64,000 nucleotides of DNA from CAVVZJ01 sp963752755 (GTDB lineage: Bacteria > Planctomycetota > Planctomycetia > Isosphaerales > Isosphaeraceae): positions 124,001 to 188,000 of the forward strand of contig CAVVZJ010000014.1 of the NCBI GenBank assembly GCA_963752755.1. Direction: 5' to 3'. The notes under the pieces were generated by a model, which saw only the letters and a program-made list of their open reading frames with translations, was not told the origin of the DNA and searched no databases. The position numbers were made by a program, and so were the translations under genes. Positions 47,637-56,186 of the stretch are shown here, piece after piece. How positions within the stretch are numbered: the stretch's first letter is position 1; every line of letters starts with the position of its first letter.

Positions 47637-48732
47637 ATGTTTAGGCTTCTGCTGACGTTCTTGATCGCAGCTCTCGCATGCTCCAGCGCGTTGGCCCAGC
47701 CGCCGACACGCAAGTTCGATGACCCGGGTGCCCCGCCGTTCAAGGTGTTGAAAGAGGGCGAGAACCCTCCGCTCGACGCCGACGACAACTTCGTCATCGG
47801 GCCCAACTACGTGCCCGCGCCGGAACGCCAGAAAGTCGACTGGCGTCCCCGAGGGGAAGGTGGAGCAGTTCGTCATCGACTCGAAGGAGACCAGGCTCTT
47901 CAATCCCGGCATCGCCCGCGATGAGTTCGGGAAGGTGGACCCGAACAATCCGAAGACGCTGATCGTCGAGACGCACCCCATCGACTACGAGCGGAAGGTC
48001 GGCGTCTACATCCCCGCCCAGTACAAGGAAGGGACCGAGGCGCCGTTCATGGTGGTCCACGACGGCCCCGGCCAGGCCAGCGGTTACAAGACGATCCTCG
48101 ACAACCTGATCCACCAGAAGCGGATTCCGCCGATCGTCCTCATTGCCATCGGCAACGGCGGCGGCGACGCCCAGGGGCACGAGCGCGGCAAGGAGTACGA
48201 CAACATGAACGGCGACTACGCCGAGTACATCGAGACCGAGGTGCTGCCGCGCGTGGAGAAGAACTGCGGGGTGAAGCTGACGAAAGACCCGGACGGCCGC
48301 GCGGCGATGGGGAACAGTTCCGGCGGCTCGGCGGCACTCATCATGGCCTGGTTCCGCAACGACCTGTACCACCGCGTGCTGACGACCTCGGGCACGTTCG
48401 TGAACCAGGCCTGGCCGTTCGACCCGAAGTACCCGGACGGGGCCTGGGGCTTCCACGAGACGCTCATCCCCGACAGCCCCAGGAAGCCCATCCGGATCTT
48501 CCTCTCCGTCGGCGACGCGGACCTGCTCAACCCCAACGTGATGCGGGACGGGATGCACGACTGGGTCGAGGCCAACCACCGCATGGCCAGGGTGCTGAAG
48601 GCCAGGGGCTACGAGTACCAGTACCTGTTCTGCCGCGGGGCCCGCCACAGCGTCGGCAACGCCCAGCAGCAGTTCCTCCCGCACGCCATCGAGTGGGTGT
48701 GGAAGGGGTACACCCCGAAGACGGACAAGTAG
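47637..48732 (+). CDS. secreted esterase of the enterochelin esterase (Fes/esterase D) family, one frameshift
   Basis: About 365 residues. Signal peptide MFRLLLTFLIAALACSSALA. After 70 residues the frame changes near 47850, in a CCCCGAGGGG context. The protein resumes as VPEGKVEQFVIDSKETRLFNPGI and continues HPIDYERKVGVYIPAQYKE, PFMVVHDGPGQASGYKTILDNLI, PPIVLIAIGNGGGDAQGHERGKEYDNMNGDYAEYIETEVLP, with the nucleophile in DGRAAMGNSSGGSAALI, acid in IFLSVGDADLL, and His in GARHSVGNAQQQFLPHAI. The triad is complete. Probably hydrolyses an ester substrate in the periplasm; a siderophore or acetyl-xylan role is not supported by the neighbours. Confidence 0.85.
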
Positions 48733-48834
48733 TCGACCGATCCGACGTCGGAAGGCGCAGCCTCTCGCCTCACGTCGATTCCGCCTCCGGCAGTCATGAC
48801 GATTACAAGAGCACGGCGAACAGGCCCGCGGCGT

Positions 48835-48949
48835 GTGGCTGTGGTCTCGTCTTCGAGACCACGGCGGGGTGGCTGGGGTCGTCCTCGACCCCGGTCCGGC
48901 TCCTGACACAACGATGGGGAGACCGGGGTCGAGGACGACCCCAGCCACC
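48835..48949. repeat. hairpin repeat cluster (copy C plus a sister hairpin)
   Basis: 48835-48865 is one 31-base arm identical to those in the elements at 52048 and 52732; it contains the small hairpin GGTCTCG-TCTT-CGAGACC. It is followed by a perfect 29-base inverted repeat, 48868-48896 and 48921-48949, whose arms contain GGGGTCG-TCC-TCGACCCC. The two hairpin types share the frame GTGGCTG-GG-TC..GA-CC with compensating base changes. No coding function. Confidence 0.75.
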
Positions 48950-49059
48950 CGTCCGTACGCGAGAAGGCCCGCCTCGTGCGGTTCCTCGCGGGCCTTCCCC
49001 GGCTCGATGTCCGCGGCGCTCGACCGGACCCCGCTCCGGAGGGCCGAAAAGGGGGACCG

Positions 49060-50622
49060 AAAAGGGGTCAGGAGCGAATGGCACTCGGAACTGTCATAAC
49101 GCGGCTTCCATCAATCGTTTACGTGCTTGTTGACGCGGCTCCGTGAGGAAGCGTTGCGGCTTCGGCCGGCGTTTGTTCGCACGCGGCTCGACGCGGCCGA
49201 ATCGGTCGCCGACCTCGTGGTATGAGATCGCTTCGAGCATCGCCTCCAACAAGCGTTGCCGGTCGCCTGGCTTCGCATGGCGCATCGCGTCCTGGAATGC
49301 CGCCATCGTCTGCAACGTCCCCTTGAAACTCAAGAGTCGCGCCTGCTTGTCGTGCGCCTCGGCCGCCATCGCCGTCACCCCCCGGATCAGGTTGTACGCC
49401 AACAGGTGCATCCAGATCTCCTTCCGGACCATCTCCGGCGTCTTGCAACGGAGGACGTCCATCTGCAGCACGACCTTGATCGATCGAAAATCTAATTCAA
49501 TGTCCCATCGTTCAAGGAAAAGCTCCCCCACCTCCTCCTTCGTGTACTCCTCGGCGTCGAGCATCGTCGTCACCAGCACCAACTCGTTGACTCGGAATCC
49601 GGGCTGATCCACCTCCACCCGCAATTCACGCACCTCCAGTTCTTTGGGAAGAGCCTCATAGGTGGACTCGTCCATCCATTCGGGGCGCTCCGGCTTAGAC
49701 CAGGTGACCACGTGGTCTTCTATGCCCAGTCGCCGCCCACGGCGGAAGTCAAACTTCCGCCGCTGGTGCATCCGGAACAGGACGTCGACGCCCCGTTCCG
49801 ACAGGCCCGCGATTCCGAAGAACGAGGCGAAATAACGGTCCCCCAGCACGACCTCACCCCGCTCCAGGCCATCCCAAAGCGTGCGGAACAGGGCGGTCTC
49901 GCCCGTCTCCTTCCCCTGGTACGGGCCCAGCGCCAGGTCGCGCACCACCCCGGTGGCCAGCGAGATCAGCGCGACCATCCGGACCAGCGGGAACCCCAGC
50001 CCGATCCCTGGCGTCTTCGCCTGCGGGAACGCCTGCTGGTTCGCCGGGGTGTCGGGCATCGAGGCCGTCGTGCCATCGACGAGCGTCACCCGCCGGCCGT
50101 GCCAGAGCCAGGCGTCGGCGGCGCGGCCGTCGATCTCCCGAGCGGTCCGGCGCACCAGCCGGGTGACGAGTCCCAGAGGGAGCCGCTGGCGCGCCTCGCA
50201 GTAGCTGTTGGTCTCCGGAGAGCACGGCTTGCGACCCTGGATGGCCATCCAGAGGATCACCCGCGCGACGGCCGCGCGGCAGGAATGGTCGGGATCGAGC
50301 ACCTGTGAGAGGAACACGCCCAGGGTCACCAGGGGGGTGAAGATTCGCTCATTGAACGTGCCCCCTTCCTCGGCCAGTTCGGCTGCGACCATGCGGCTGT
50401 CGAGGATCTCGGAGAAGGGGAGGACGGTCGACTCGCGGAAGGAATTGACCTGCGCTTCGATCGACTTTCGGGTAGGCTGGCACACCGTCGGCCTCCTTGC
50501 TGGGACAGGGCTTGGATTGGGTAATCACCAATCCTTGTCCCAAGGAGGCCGACATTTGTCTATCTCCTACCATAGAATCGCTTTATGACAGTTCCGAGTG
50601 CCATTCGCTCCTGACCCCTTTT
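49060..50622 (-). mobile_element. IS4-family insertion sequence, about 1.56 kb, 39-bp perfect inverted repeats
   Basis: The left end (49060-49098) and right end (50584-50622) are exact complements over 39 bases; the outer part reads AAAAGGGGTCAGGAGCGAAT. One intact transposase gene lies inside. Between its start and the right end, GGGACAGGGCTTGGATTGG (50504 region) and CCAATCCTTGTCCC form a hairpin over the translation start region, a usual way to limit transposase synthesis. The right end is followed by a tandem array of its own terminal motif (see 50617). No clear target duplication was found. Confidence 0.85.
49094..50485 (-). CDS. IS4-family DDE transposase
   Basis: 463 residues, complete. 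An N-terminal helical domain (SEILDSRMVAAELAEEGGTFNERIFTPLVTLGVFLSQVL) precedes the catalytic core. The first Asp is in WHGRRVTLVDGTTASMPDT, the second in GEVVLGDRYFASFFGI, and the YREK-like/Glu motif is in ELFLERWDIELDFRSIKVVLQMDVLRCKTPEMVRKEIWMHLLAYNLIR, typical of IS4. The C-terminus is basic (EPRANKRRPKPQRFL). Start codon at 50485. Catalyses cut-and-paste transposition through a hairpin intermediate in related elements. Confidence 0.94.
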   Translation of the reverse strand: MCQPTRKSIEAQVNSFRESTVLPFSEILDSRMVAAELAEEGGTFNERIFTPLVTLGVFLSQVLDPDHSCRAAVARVILWMAIQGRKPCSPETNSYCEARQRLPLGLVTRLVRRTAREIDGRAADAWLWHGRRVTLVDGTTASMPDTPANQQAFPQAKTPGIGLGFPLVRMVALISLATGVVRDLALGPYQGKETGETALFRTLWDGLERGEVVLGDRYFASFFGIAGLSERGVDVLFRMHQRRKFDFRRGRRLGIEDHVVTWSKPERPEWMDESTYEALPKELEVRELRVEVDQPGFRVNELVLVTTMLDAEEYTKEEVGELFLERWDIELDFRSIKVVLQMDVLRCKTPEMVRKEIWMHLLAYNLIRGVTAMAAEAHDKQARLLSFKGTLQTMAAFQDAMRHAKPGDRQRLLEAMLEAISYHEVGDRFGRVEPRANKRRPKPQRFLTEPRQQARKRLMEAAL

Positions 50623-50698
50623 CCGAGTACCCCTTTTCCGAGTACCTTTTCCGAGTACCTTTTCCGAGTACCTTTTCCGAGTACTGACCCCTTTTTCT
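50617..50698. repeat. tandem array of a 13-base IS-end motif
   Basis: Five head-to-tail copies of CCTTTTCCGAGTA-type units run from the right IS4 terminus outward, then TGACCCCTTTTT, a second copy of the outer IS end. The left terminus also shows a partial doubling (GACCGAAAAGGGG). Looks like repeated end duplication or slippage at the element boundary. Confidence 0.7.
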
Positions 50699-50720
50699 CC
50701 CTCGGGGGCCAGCTGGCGGG

Positions 50721-51398
50721 ATGACCTGGGACGAGCATTACCATCTGTGGTCCGACGCTCGCCGGAGGCCCGGCCAGGAGGCCCACTGGCGGGTGCAAGC
50801 GGCGCGGAAGCGCGTCGCCCAGAACTCGCCGGACGACTGGCGGTGGCTCGAAGAGGGGCTTGCGGACCCGGACCGGAAGGTGTTCGTCGCGCTGGTGTTC
50901 AAGTTCCAGCCGGTCCCGAGGCGGCTTTTCGGGCCGATGCTCTGTGCCGGCGTGCTGGAACGGAACCCGAGCCTCAACCGGATGTTCATCGAGCCGTGCG
51001 TCCGCTCCCTCGGGGCTCGGCGGGTCTTCCAAGCGTTGCTGGAATACCTGGAGTCAGGGACCGATTCGGAGAAGGCCGGGGCGGCCAGCGCCGTGTATCA
51101 AGCGGACTGGGCCGGCAACCCTCGGAACGAAGACTTGGGCGAGTTGCGGCGGCGGATCGATTGCCAGATGCTCCGCGAGTTCGTCGGTAACTCGGATTTG
51201 GAAGTTCGCCGGCGGATCGTCCCGATGCTACGCCTGGAAGCGGAAGCCTACCCCGTTGAACTGCGGCCGTTCATCCCGGTGGCCGTCCAGGTCGCCCGTT
51301 CGCACCCTGACGAGTACATCCGCCATAGGATCGAGGTACAATTGGGAGCCGGTGGGCCGTTCATGGCCATCCCCGACACCGGAGCGGGCACCGCCTAA
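50721..51398 (+). CDS. hypothetical helical-repeat protein
   Basis: 225 residues. Start ATG at 50721, 23 bases after the tandem array. Paired helices resembling HEAT repeats run through the protein: AHWRVQAARKRVAQNSPDDWRWLEEGLADPDRKVFVALVFKF, FIEPCVRSLGARRVFQALLEYLES, EKAGAASAVYQADWAGN, LEVRRRIVPMLRLEAEAYPVELRPFIPVAVQVA. No catalytic motif, signal peptide or membrane segment. Possibly a solitary member of the planctomycete proteins with HEAT-like folds. Function unknown. The IS4 element immediately upstream may have displaced its promoter. Confidence 0.55.
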   Translation: MTWDEHYHLWSDARRRPGQEAHWRVQAARKRVAQNSPDDWRWLEEGLADPDRKVFVALVFKFQPVPRRLFGPMLCAGVLERNPSLNRMFIEPCVRSLGARRVFQALLEYLESGTDSEKAGAASAVYQADWAGNPRNEDLGELRRRIDCQMLREFVGNSDLEVRRRIVPMLRLEAEAYPVELRPFIPVAVQVARSHPDEYIRHRIEVQLGAGGPFMAIPDTGAGTA

Positions 51399-51439
51399 CC
51401 TCTCGCTGCAGCGCAACCCCCCATCCGCGAGCCGCTGCG

Positions 51440-51474
51440 GTGGGTTGCGGCTCGCTGACGCGAGGCTGACCCAC
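51440..51474. repeat. nested hairpin, REP-like
   Basis: GTGGGT at 51440 pairs with ACCCAC ending at 51474, enclosing CTCGC-TGAC-GCGAG. Upstream, GCAACCC (51413 region) can pair instead with GGGTTGC, giving an alternative fold. It lies 40 bases after the stop of the 225-residue gene, so it may be a terminator or REP element. Confidence 0.5.
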
Positions 51475-51575
51475 CCTACTCGACTGAACGGGCGTCGGGC
51501 TGTAAAGGGTGGTTGATTGACGACCATTTCCAGCGGGTCGGCGACCGGGACCGCTGAGTTCAGGAGATTGGCCGC

Positions 51576-51968
51576 ATGACTCGTGCTCTTCTCTTGTGCC
51601 TCTTGATAACCGGCTGTTCCGCACGTCCCATCGCTCCGCCTCTAATTTCCCCTTCCGGCGCATTCGCCGTGACAACCGAGATCTCGGGCGCGGAGGCAGG
51701 CCCTTCTGACCGATATTGCGTTCGTCTCAAGGTGAGAGAGACGAAGACGGGGCGTGTGATGACCTTCCAGACTGGGGCATCCGATGTGCAGAAATGGGCG
51801 ATCGCCTGGTCCCCCTCAGACTCCTTGGTCCTGTATTCGTCGGATATAGGGATTCTGGCCTATGACATAAAGAACGGACAGATTGTTGAGCGTTCACCAG
51901 ACGATGCCGAAAGAAAGGTGGCACGCGAGGCGTACAGGAGAAAATACGATCAACAACCACCGGCTTGA
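51576..51968 (+). CDS. small lipoprotein
   Basis: 130 residues. Lipoprotein signal MTRALLLCLLITGCSA with lipobox LITGC. The mature part is beta-rich: YCVRLKVRETKTGRVMTFQTG, VQKWAIAWSPSDSLVLYSSDIGILAYDIKNGQIVERSP. The WSPSDSLVLYSSDIGILAYD block looks like a single propeller-type blade. Unknown function; predicted to be membrane anchored. The stop is followed after 33 bases by the first large hairpin element. Confidence 0.6.
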   Translation: MTRALLLCLLITGCSARPIAPPLISPSGAFAVTTEISGAEAGPSDRYCVRLKVRETKTGRVMTFQTGASDVQKWAIAWSPSDSLVLYSSDIGILAYDIKNGQIVERSPDDAERKVAREAYRRKYDQQPPA

Positions 51969-52000
51969 CTTCCGCTACAGAGCCTCTTGACCGCCGCGAG

Positions 52001-52172
52001 AGGCGCAACGGCTGAACTATTGTCGAGGCGTGACAGTTTCTCGACGGGTGGCTGTGGTCTCGTCTTCGAGACCACGGCGGTTGTCGATACGGCCGTGGTC
52101 TCGAAGACGAGACCACAGCCACACAGACGACCCTTGAGGTGGAAAGGGTGATCCATTGTCGAGGCTTGCCAG
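52001..52172. repeat. MITE-like hairpin element, copy A
   Basis: About 172 bases nearly identical to copy B. The core is two perfect 31-base inverted arms (52048-52078 and 52092-52122) separated by 13 bases. Each arm itself folds as GGTCTCG-TCTT-CGAGACC. The repeat TTGTCGAGGC brackets the element on both sides (near 52020 and 52157). No coding content. It lies directly after a small gene, like copy B. Confidence 0.8.
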
Positions 52173-52241
52173 CCACCCGGGCGCCATCATGATATCCGCG
52201 TGTGCCCTGGTTCAGAAATCTGAGCTGCAAGGAGACTCGAC

Positions 52242-52673
52242 ATGAGCCGCCGCATACGGTTCCCTATCCGGCGGATTCTGGTCGGGATTGTCTGCGGGGC
52301 AGGGGTCGGCGTCCTCCTTCATTTCGCGGCCTTCGGTGGACCACAGGGCCCGGTCGAAGAAGCGAACTACTCCGTCTGGGTCGCGGAGTCCGCTGGCATC
52401 GTCGCGGTCTTGGGCGGGATCGCGGGGGGCGTCCTGAGAGCCTCGGGTTGGGCCATGCTCGCCGGGTCGATTGTCGGGGCGATCGTGGTCGGCGTCGGGG
52501 GCGTTCTAGCGACCCAGCACATCAAGGGGCTCGTCTATTCGCTCCTCGGTGTTCCCTTCGGTGCCCTGCTCGTGTTCTTGTATGGTGTCGTACGCGAGTC
52601 AGCGAAGCCCGAGGACAAGGCCGGTGTGCCGCCAGCATCAGCCGGCATCTGGGATCGCGAATTGGACCGGTGA
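52242..52673 (+). CDS. small polytopic membrane protein
   Basis: 143 residues, ATG with AAGGAGACTCGAC upstream. Four hydrophobic segments: ILVGIVCGAGVGVLLHFAAF, AGIVAVLGGIAGGVLRAS, WAMLAGSIVGAIVVGVGGVLAT and GLVYSLLGVPFGALLVFLYGVV, with a basic N-terminus (MSRRIRFPIRR) predicted to stay inside and an acidic-basic tail. No recognised family. Copy B of the hairpin element begins 12 bases after the stop. Confidence 0.65.
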   Translation: MSRRIRFPIRRILVGIVCGAGVGVLLHFAAFGGPQGPVEEANYSVWVAESAGIVAVLGGIAGGVLRASGWAMLAGSIVGAIVVGVGGVLATQHIKGLVYSLLGVPFGALLVFLYGVVRESAKPEDKAGVPPASAGIWDRELDR

Positions 52674-52684
52674 GCCGGCTCAGA

Positions 52685-52860
52685 AGGCGCAACGGCTCGA
52701 TAATTGTCGAGGCGTGACAGTGTCTCGACGGGTGGCTGTGGTCTCGTCTTCGAGACCACGGCGGTTGTCGATACGGCCGTGGTCTCGAAGACGAGACCAC
52801 AGCCACACAGACGACCCTTGAGGTGGAAAGGGTGATCCATTGTCGAGGCGTGACAGTGTC
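52685..52860. repeat. MITE-like hairpin element, copy B
   Basis: Same architecture as copy A: inverted 31-base arms 52732-52762 and 52776-52806, flanking direct repeats ATTGTCGAGGCGTGACAGTG at both ends. It differs from copy A at only a few positions outside the arms. Placement right behind a stop codon suggests it could also serve as a transcription terminator for either strand. Confidence 0.8.
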
Positions 52861-53047
52861 TCGGACGGTCGTGTCTCTCGTGCCAACCCTTCGTCCCGCC
52901 CCCGCGTCGCTATTTCTTGACCGCCGCCCCTTGACGTCCCGTATAATATAGCCAATCGGGCCCGTGGGCCCGGAGCCGGGCGATGTGCGGCCCGGCGAGG
53001 CGGCCGAAGCGACGACGTGACGTGGCAAGCAACAGGAGACGGCGACG

Positions 53048-54096
53048 ATGGCCCTCAGCGAAGCCCAACTGCGCGCCAACCGCGAGAACGCCAAAAAGAG
53101 CACCGGCCCCCGCACCCCCGAGGGCCGGGAACGCTCCCGACGCAACGCCCTCCGGCACGGACTCGCCGGCCAGGGCGCCGTGATGCTGCCCGAGGATGAG
53201 GCCCTCTACCGCGAGCGGCTCGAAGCCTGGACCGACACCCTCCGGCCGCGCGACGCCGTCGAGGAGTACCTCGTCTCCCGCGCCGTCGTGCGCTCCGTGC
53301 AGCTCGACCGCGGCACCCGCATCGAGAACGCCCGTGTGGTCGAGCGGGTCGAGGAGGCGGAGCGGCAGTTCGAGATCGCCTGGATTGAGGACTTCGAGCG
53401 GGTCGAGGCGGAACTTCGGCAGTTCGGCCGGCTGGGGCGGAGCTTGAAGCGTCGCGGCTGGATGACACTCGACGAGTTGAAGGCCCTCAAGGACCGGCTC
53501 GGCCCGTTCGAGCCCAGCGACCCCCGGCCCGACGACCTCACCGCGCTGGCCCTGGAGGCCCTGCCACCCGAGCCGGCCGGCGCGCCCGCCGCCTCGACCT
53601 TGCCCCCGGAGCGGCTCGCCCTCCACCCCGCGCCCCGATGCCGGCCCCGTCGCCGCGCGAGTCGGCCGCCGAGGTCGAGCGTCGCCGTCGCGCCCGCCGG
53701 GTCCTGGCCGAGCTGATCGCCGAGCGTCGCGCCTTGCTGAAGCAGGAGCGCGCCCGGCTCGCCGAGCGGATCGACTCGCCCGCCGCCCGCGCCGCCGCCC
53801 GCGACCGGGCCGCGTTGGAGGACGACGCCGCGATCCGACGCTACGAGACCGCCAGCGAGCTGGGCCTCTTCCGCGCCCTGAACTTCCTCGAACGCCGCCG
53901 CCTCGGCGAGGACTTGCCCGCGGAGTTCGAGGGGGTTCCGATCCCGTTCCCCGAGGATTCTCCCGTGGAGCCACCGGGGAAGACCGAGGACGCCCCGGCG
54001 GTCTCGCCGACCTTCTCTCCCCGATGCGCCGGGCCCGGCCTCGACCGGAACGGTCCCGCTTCCGGGTGGCACGCCCGGAGTCTTCGACGGGCGTGA
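53048..54096 (+). CDS. planctomycete conserved protein with NALRHGL motif, one frameshift
   Basis: About 349 residues. N-terminal signature QLRANRENAKKSTGPRTPEG, then SRRNALRHGLAGQ, a block found at the start of many planctomycete and proteobacterial proteins of unknown function, often in multiple copies per genome (from memory). Then a long charged helix (DEALYRERLEAWTDTLRPRDAVEEYLVSRAVVRSVQLDR; RVEEAERQFEIAWIEDFERVEAELRQFGRLGRSL). Near 53630, in a GCCCCG run, the frame changes and the helical C-terminal part continues (AEVERRRRARRVLAELIAERRALL; RYETASELGLFRALNFLERRRLGED). No enzymatic motif. The repeated occurrence and coiled-coil character suggest a nucleic-acid or mobile-element link, which is speculation. 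Confidence 0.65.
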
Positions 54097-54497
54097 GGGC
54101 GTCAACCCGGCCCACGCCCCTTCCGGGCCTGCCATCCCGGAGCGAACGCTCCTCGCGGCCGAACGGCCCGAGCCTTCCGGCAATCCGGGCCAACCTTGCG
54201 GATTTCCGAACGAACCCAATCCCGCCGGGACACTCACCACGCGAGACAACCTCCCCGGTCCGTTCGCGGGCCTTCCCGAGCCGCCGCCGACCCCTCCGCC
54301 CGCTTGAGCGGTCGGGAGACCGGCTCCAGGATGAGCACGGAGTACCCCCGGCCGGCGGGTGGCCGTCCGGGCTCCGTCCTCTCCCCGCATTGGTTCGCGA
54401 GCTTCTTCGCGCGGGCCTCGGCCCGCCTCCGCTCCTGACCGGGCGCAGGTCGATCTCGGTGACAGGTGGCGATGTTGCCCACATCCGGAGGTCCGCG

Positions 54498-54620
54498 ATG
54501 AACCGCCGCACCTTCCTCGCCGGGACGCCGGCCGCCGTGAACCTGGCGACGACTCTGCGGGCCGGCGCCCCTGGCCAGGACCGGAAGAAGGTCCGCATTC
54601 CGCGCTGGGAGCCGGAGCGG
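54498..54620 (+). pseudogene. N-terminal stub of a Tat-exported protein
   Basis: The ATG at 54498 has GGAGGTCC upstream and encodes MNRRTFLAGTPAAVNLATTL, a clear twin-arginine signal. After about 35 codons (QDRKKVRIPRWEPERV) the sequence stops resembling protein, although the frame stays open by chance. The gene body is gone. The 400 bases upstream (54097-54490) contain no gene. Confidence 0.5.
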
Positions 54621-54911
54621 GTAGTCGGGTCGGTCCAGGGCGTCCGGCCCGCGGCGGGCGATGGTAGGGGTTCGGTCTCCGCCCCTGGACCGATGGCCCG
54701 TCCCGGTGGTCGTCTCGTCGCGTCGGTCGCCCCCGCCGTACCAGCCGTCGGCCCTCCGCTTGAGCCGCTGGAAGCGGTGGGAGCTTCCCGGAGTGATCCA
54801 GCCGATCGGCTGTCCGACGTCGATCGACGCCCCAATGATGGCGGCATCGCGTGCCGGGTGTCTCGCTCACCCGTCACGAGGAGAGCCGTGACGAGGGGCG
54901 GCCTCCCGGGG

Positions 54912-56012
54912 TCAGCGGCGAGCGGCCGCCGCGACGCGCTCCGCCGCGAGCGTGCGCGGGTGCGGTGTCGCCGCGCGGGCCGGCAGCGACGTGAGCACGA
55001 CGCAGATCGTGTCGCTCGCCGGATCGGCCCAGCAGAGCGTGCCTGTCGAGCCGGTATGGCCGAACGTCCGCGGCGAACAGCCGCGGCTGCCGGATTCCTG
55101 GCCGACGGCGAACCCCAGCCCCCGCGGCGTCAATCCCGCCGGATTGTGATTCCGGATCATCAGCCGGGCCGTCTCGGGCCTGACGACGTCGCCCCGGGCC
55201 CCCAGGAACTCGCCCAGGAACCTGGCGAGATCCGGGGCGGACGCGTGCGTCCCGCCCCAGGGGGCACCCAGACTCCGCCAGTACGGACTGTTCCAGTCCC
55301 ACGCCTTCGCCTCGGGATCGCCGCTCCCCGATTCGGGCGCGGCGCCCTCGGTCTGGCACGTGACCATCTCTTCGAGCTTGAACCGCCCGAGTCCCTGGGC
55401 CGAGTGCTCCATCCCCAGCGGCTGAAAGACCGCGCGATCGACGTGCGTGAGCATGTCCGACCCGCCGACGATCTCACCGATCCGCATGGCGAGCAGGATC
55501 CCCATGCTCGAGTACTGGTAGCGAGTGCCGGGGGCGAAATCGAGGGGCGCGTGGGTCGCCCGTTCGACGAACTCCGACAGCGGCGCGTGCCGCCGTCGCA
55601 ACGCCTCGTTATCGGCGAGCTGATCCGGCAGGCCGGAGACGTGCGTCAGCAGGTGGCGGATCGTCACGTCCTCCCGTCCCTCCCCCGTGAACGCGGGCAG
55701 GAACCGCTTCACGCGGTCGTCGAGCTGGAACTTCCCCCGATCGAACAGGGTCATGAGGGCCGCGACGTTGATCGGCTTGGAGATGGAGCCGAGCAGGAAC
55801 ATCGCGTCGCCCGAGGCCGCCATGCCGAAGGGACGCGTGAACGAGTCGCCCCCCTGTTGCACGTGCAGCACGGCCGCGTCCACCTGCTTCGCCGCCGTGG
55901 CCCGCTCGAGCACCTCGGCCGCGTCGTCCCACCGCCCTCCGGCCACGGCTGCAAGCAAGGGGGACACGTTCGAAACGGCCAGGGCCGTCCCAAGAAATGT
56001 GCGTCGCCGCAT
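54912..56012 (-). CDS. Tat-exported beta-lactamase-family serine hydrolase
   Basis: 366 residues from the ATG at 56012 (GAGGAG upstream; the frame opens at 56111). Signal MRRRTFLGTALAVSNVSPLL. Active-site SxxK in FLLGSISKPINVAALMTL, the Tyr motif in GTRYQYSSMGILLAMRIGE, and a C-terminal HTG in TFGHTGSTGTLCW. These are the three motifs of class C beta-lactamase-like / D-aminopeptidase / esterase proteins (Pfam Beta-lactamase). The length is normal. Substrate may be a peptide or ester; antibiotic hydrolysis should not be assumed. Located downstream of the P450 gene on the same strand with a gap of 174 bases. Confidence 0.9.
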   Translation of the reverse strand: MRRRTFLGTALAVSNVSPLLAAVAGGRWDDAAEVLERATAAKQVDAAVLHVQQGGDSFTRPFGMAASGDAMFLLGSISKPINVAALMTLFDRGKFQLDDRVKRFLPAFTGEGREDVTIRHLLTHVSGLPDQLADNEALRRRHAPLSEFVERATHAPLDFAPGTRYQYSSMGILLAMRIGEIVGGSDMLTHVDRAVFQPLGMEHSAQGLGRFKLEEMVTCQTEGAAPESGSGDPEAKAWDWNSPYWRSLGAPWGGTHASAPDLARFLGEFLGARGDVVRPETARLMIRNHNPAGLTPRGLGFAVGQESGSRGCSPRTFGHTGSTGTLCWADPASDTICVVLTSLPARAATPHPRTLAAERVAAAARR

Positions 56013-56186
56013 CACACGGGCTCCTCGGTAAGCCGACCACCACGGAGAACAGAAAACCGGCGGCGGGCCCGTTCGCCGGGCCCGACCGGCCCACCGATGA
56101 TAACAACACATCGAGGCTCATGCTGGGGTCCGTCACCTCGGTCGGCCCGACCGGGATGCTCAACCCGGAACGCTCGCGAAACCCGT

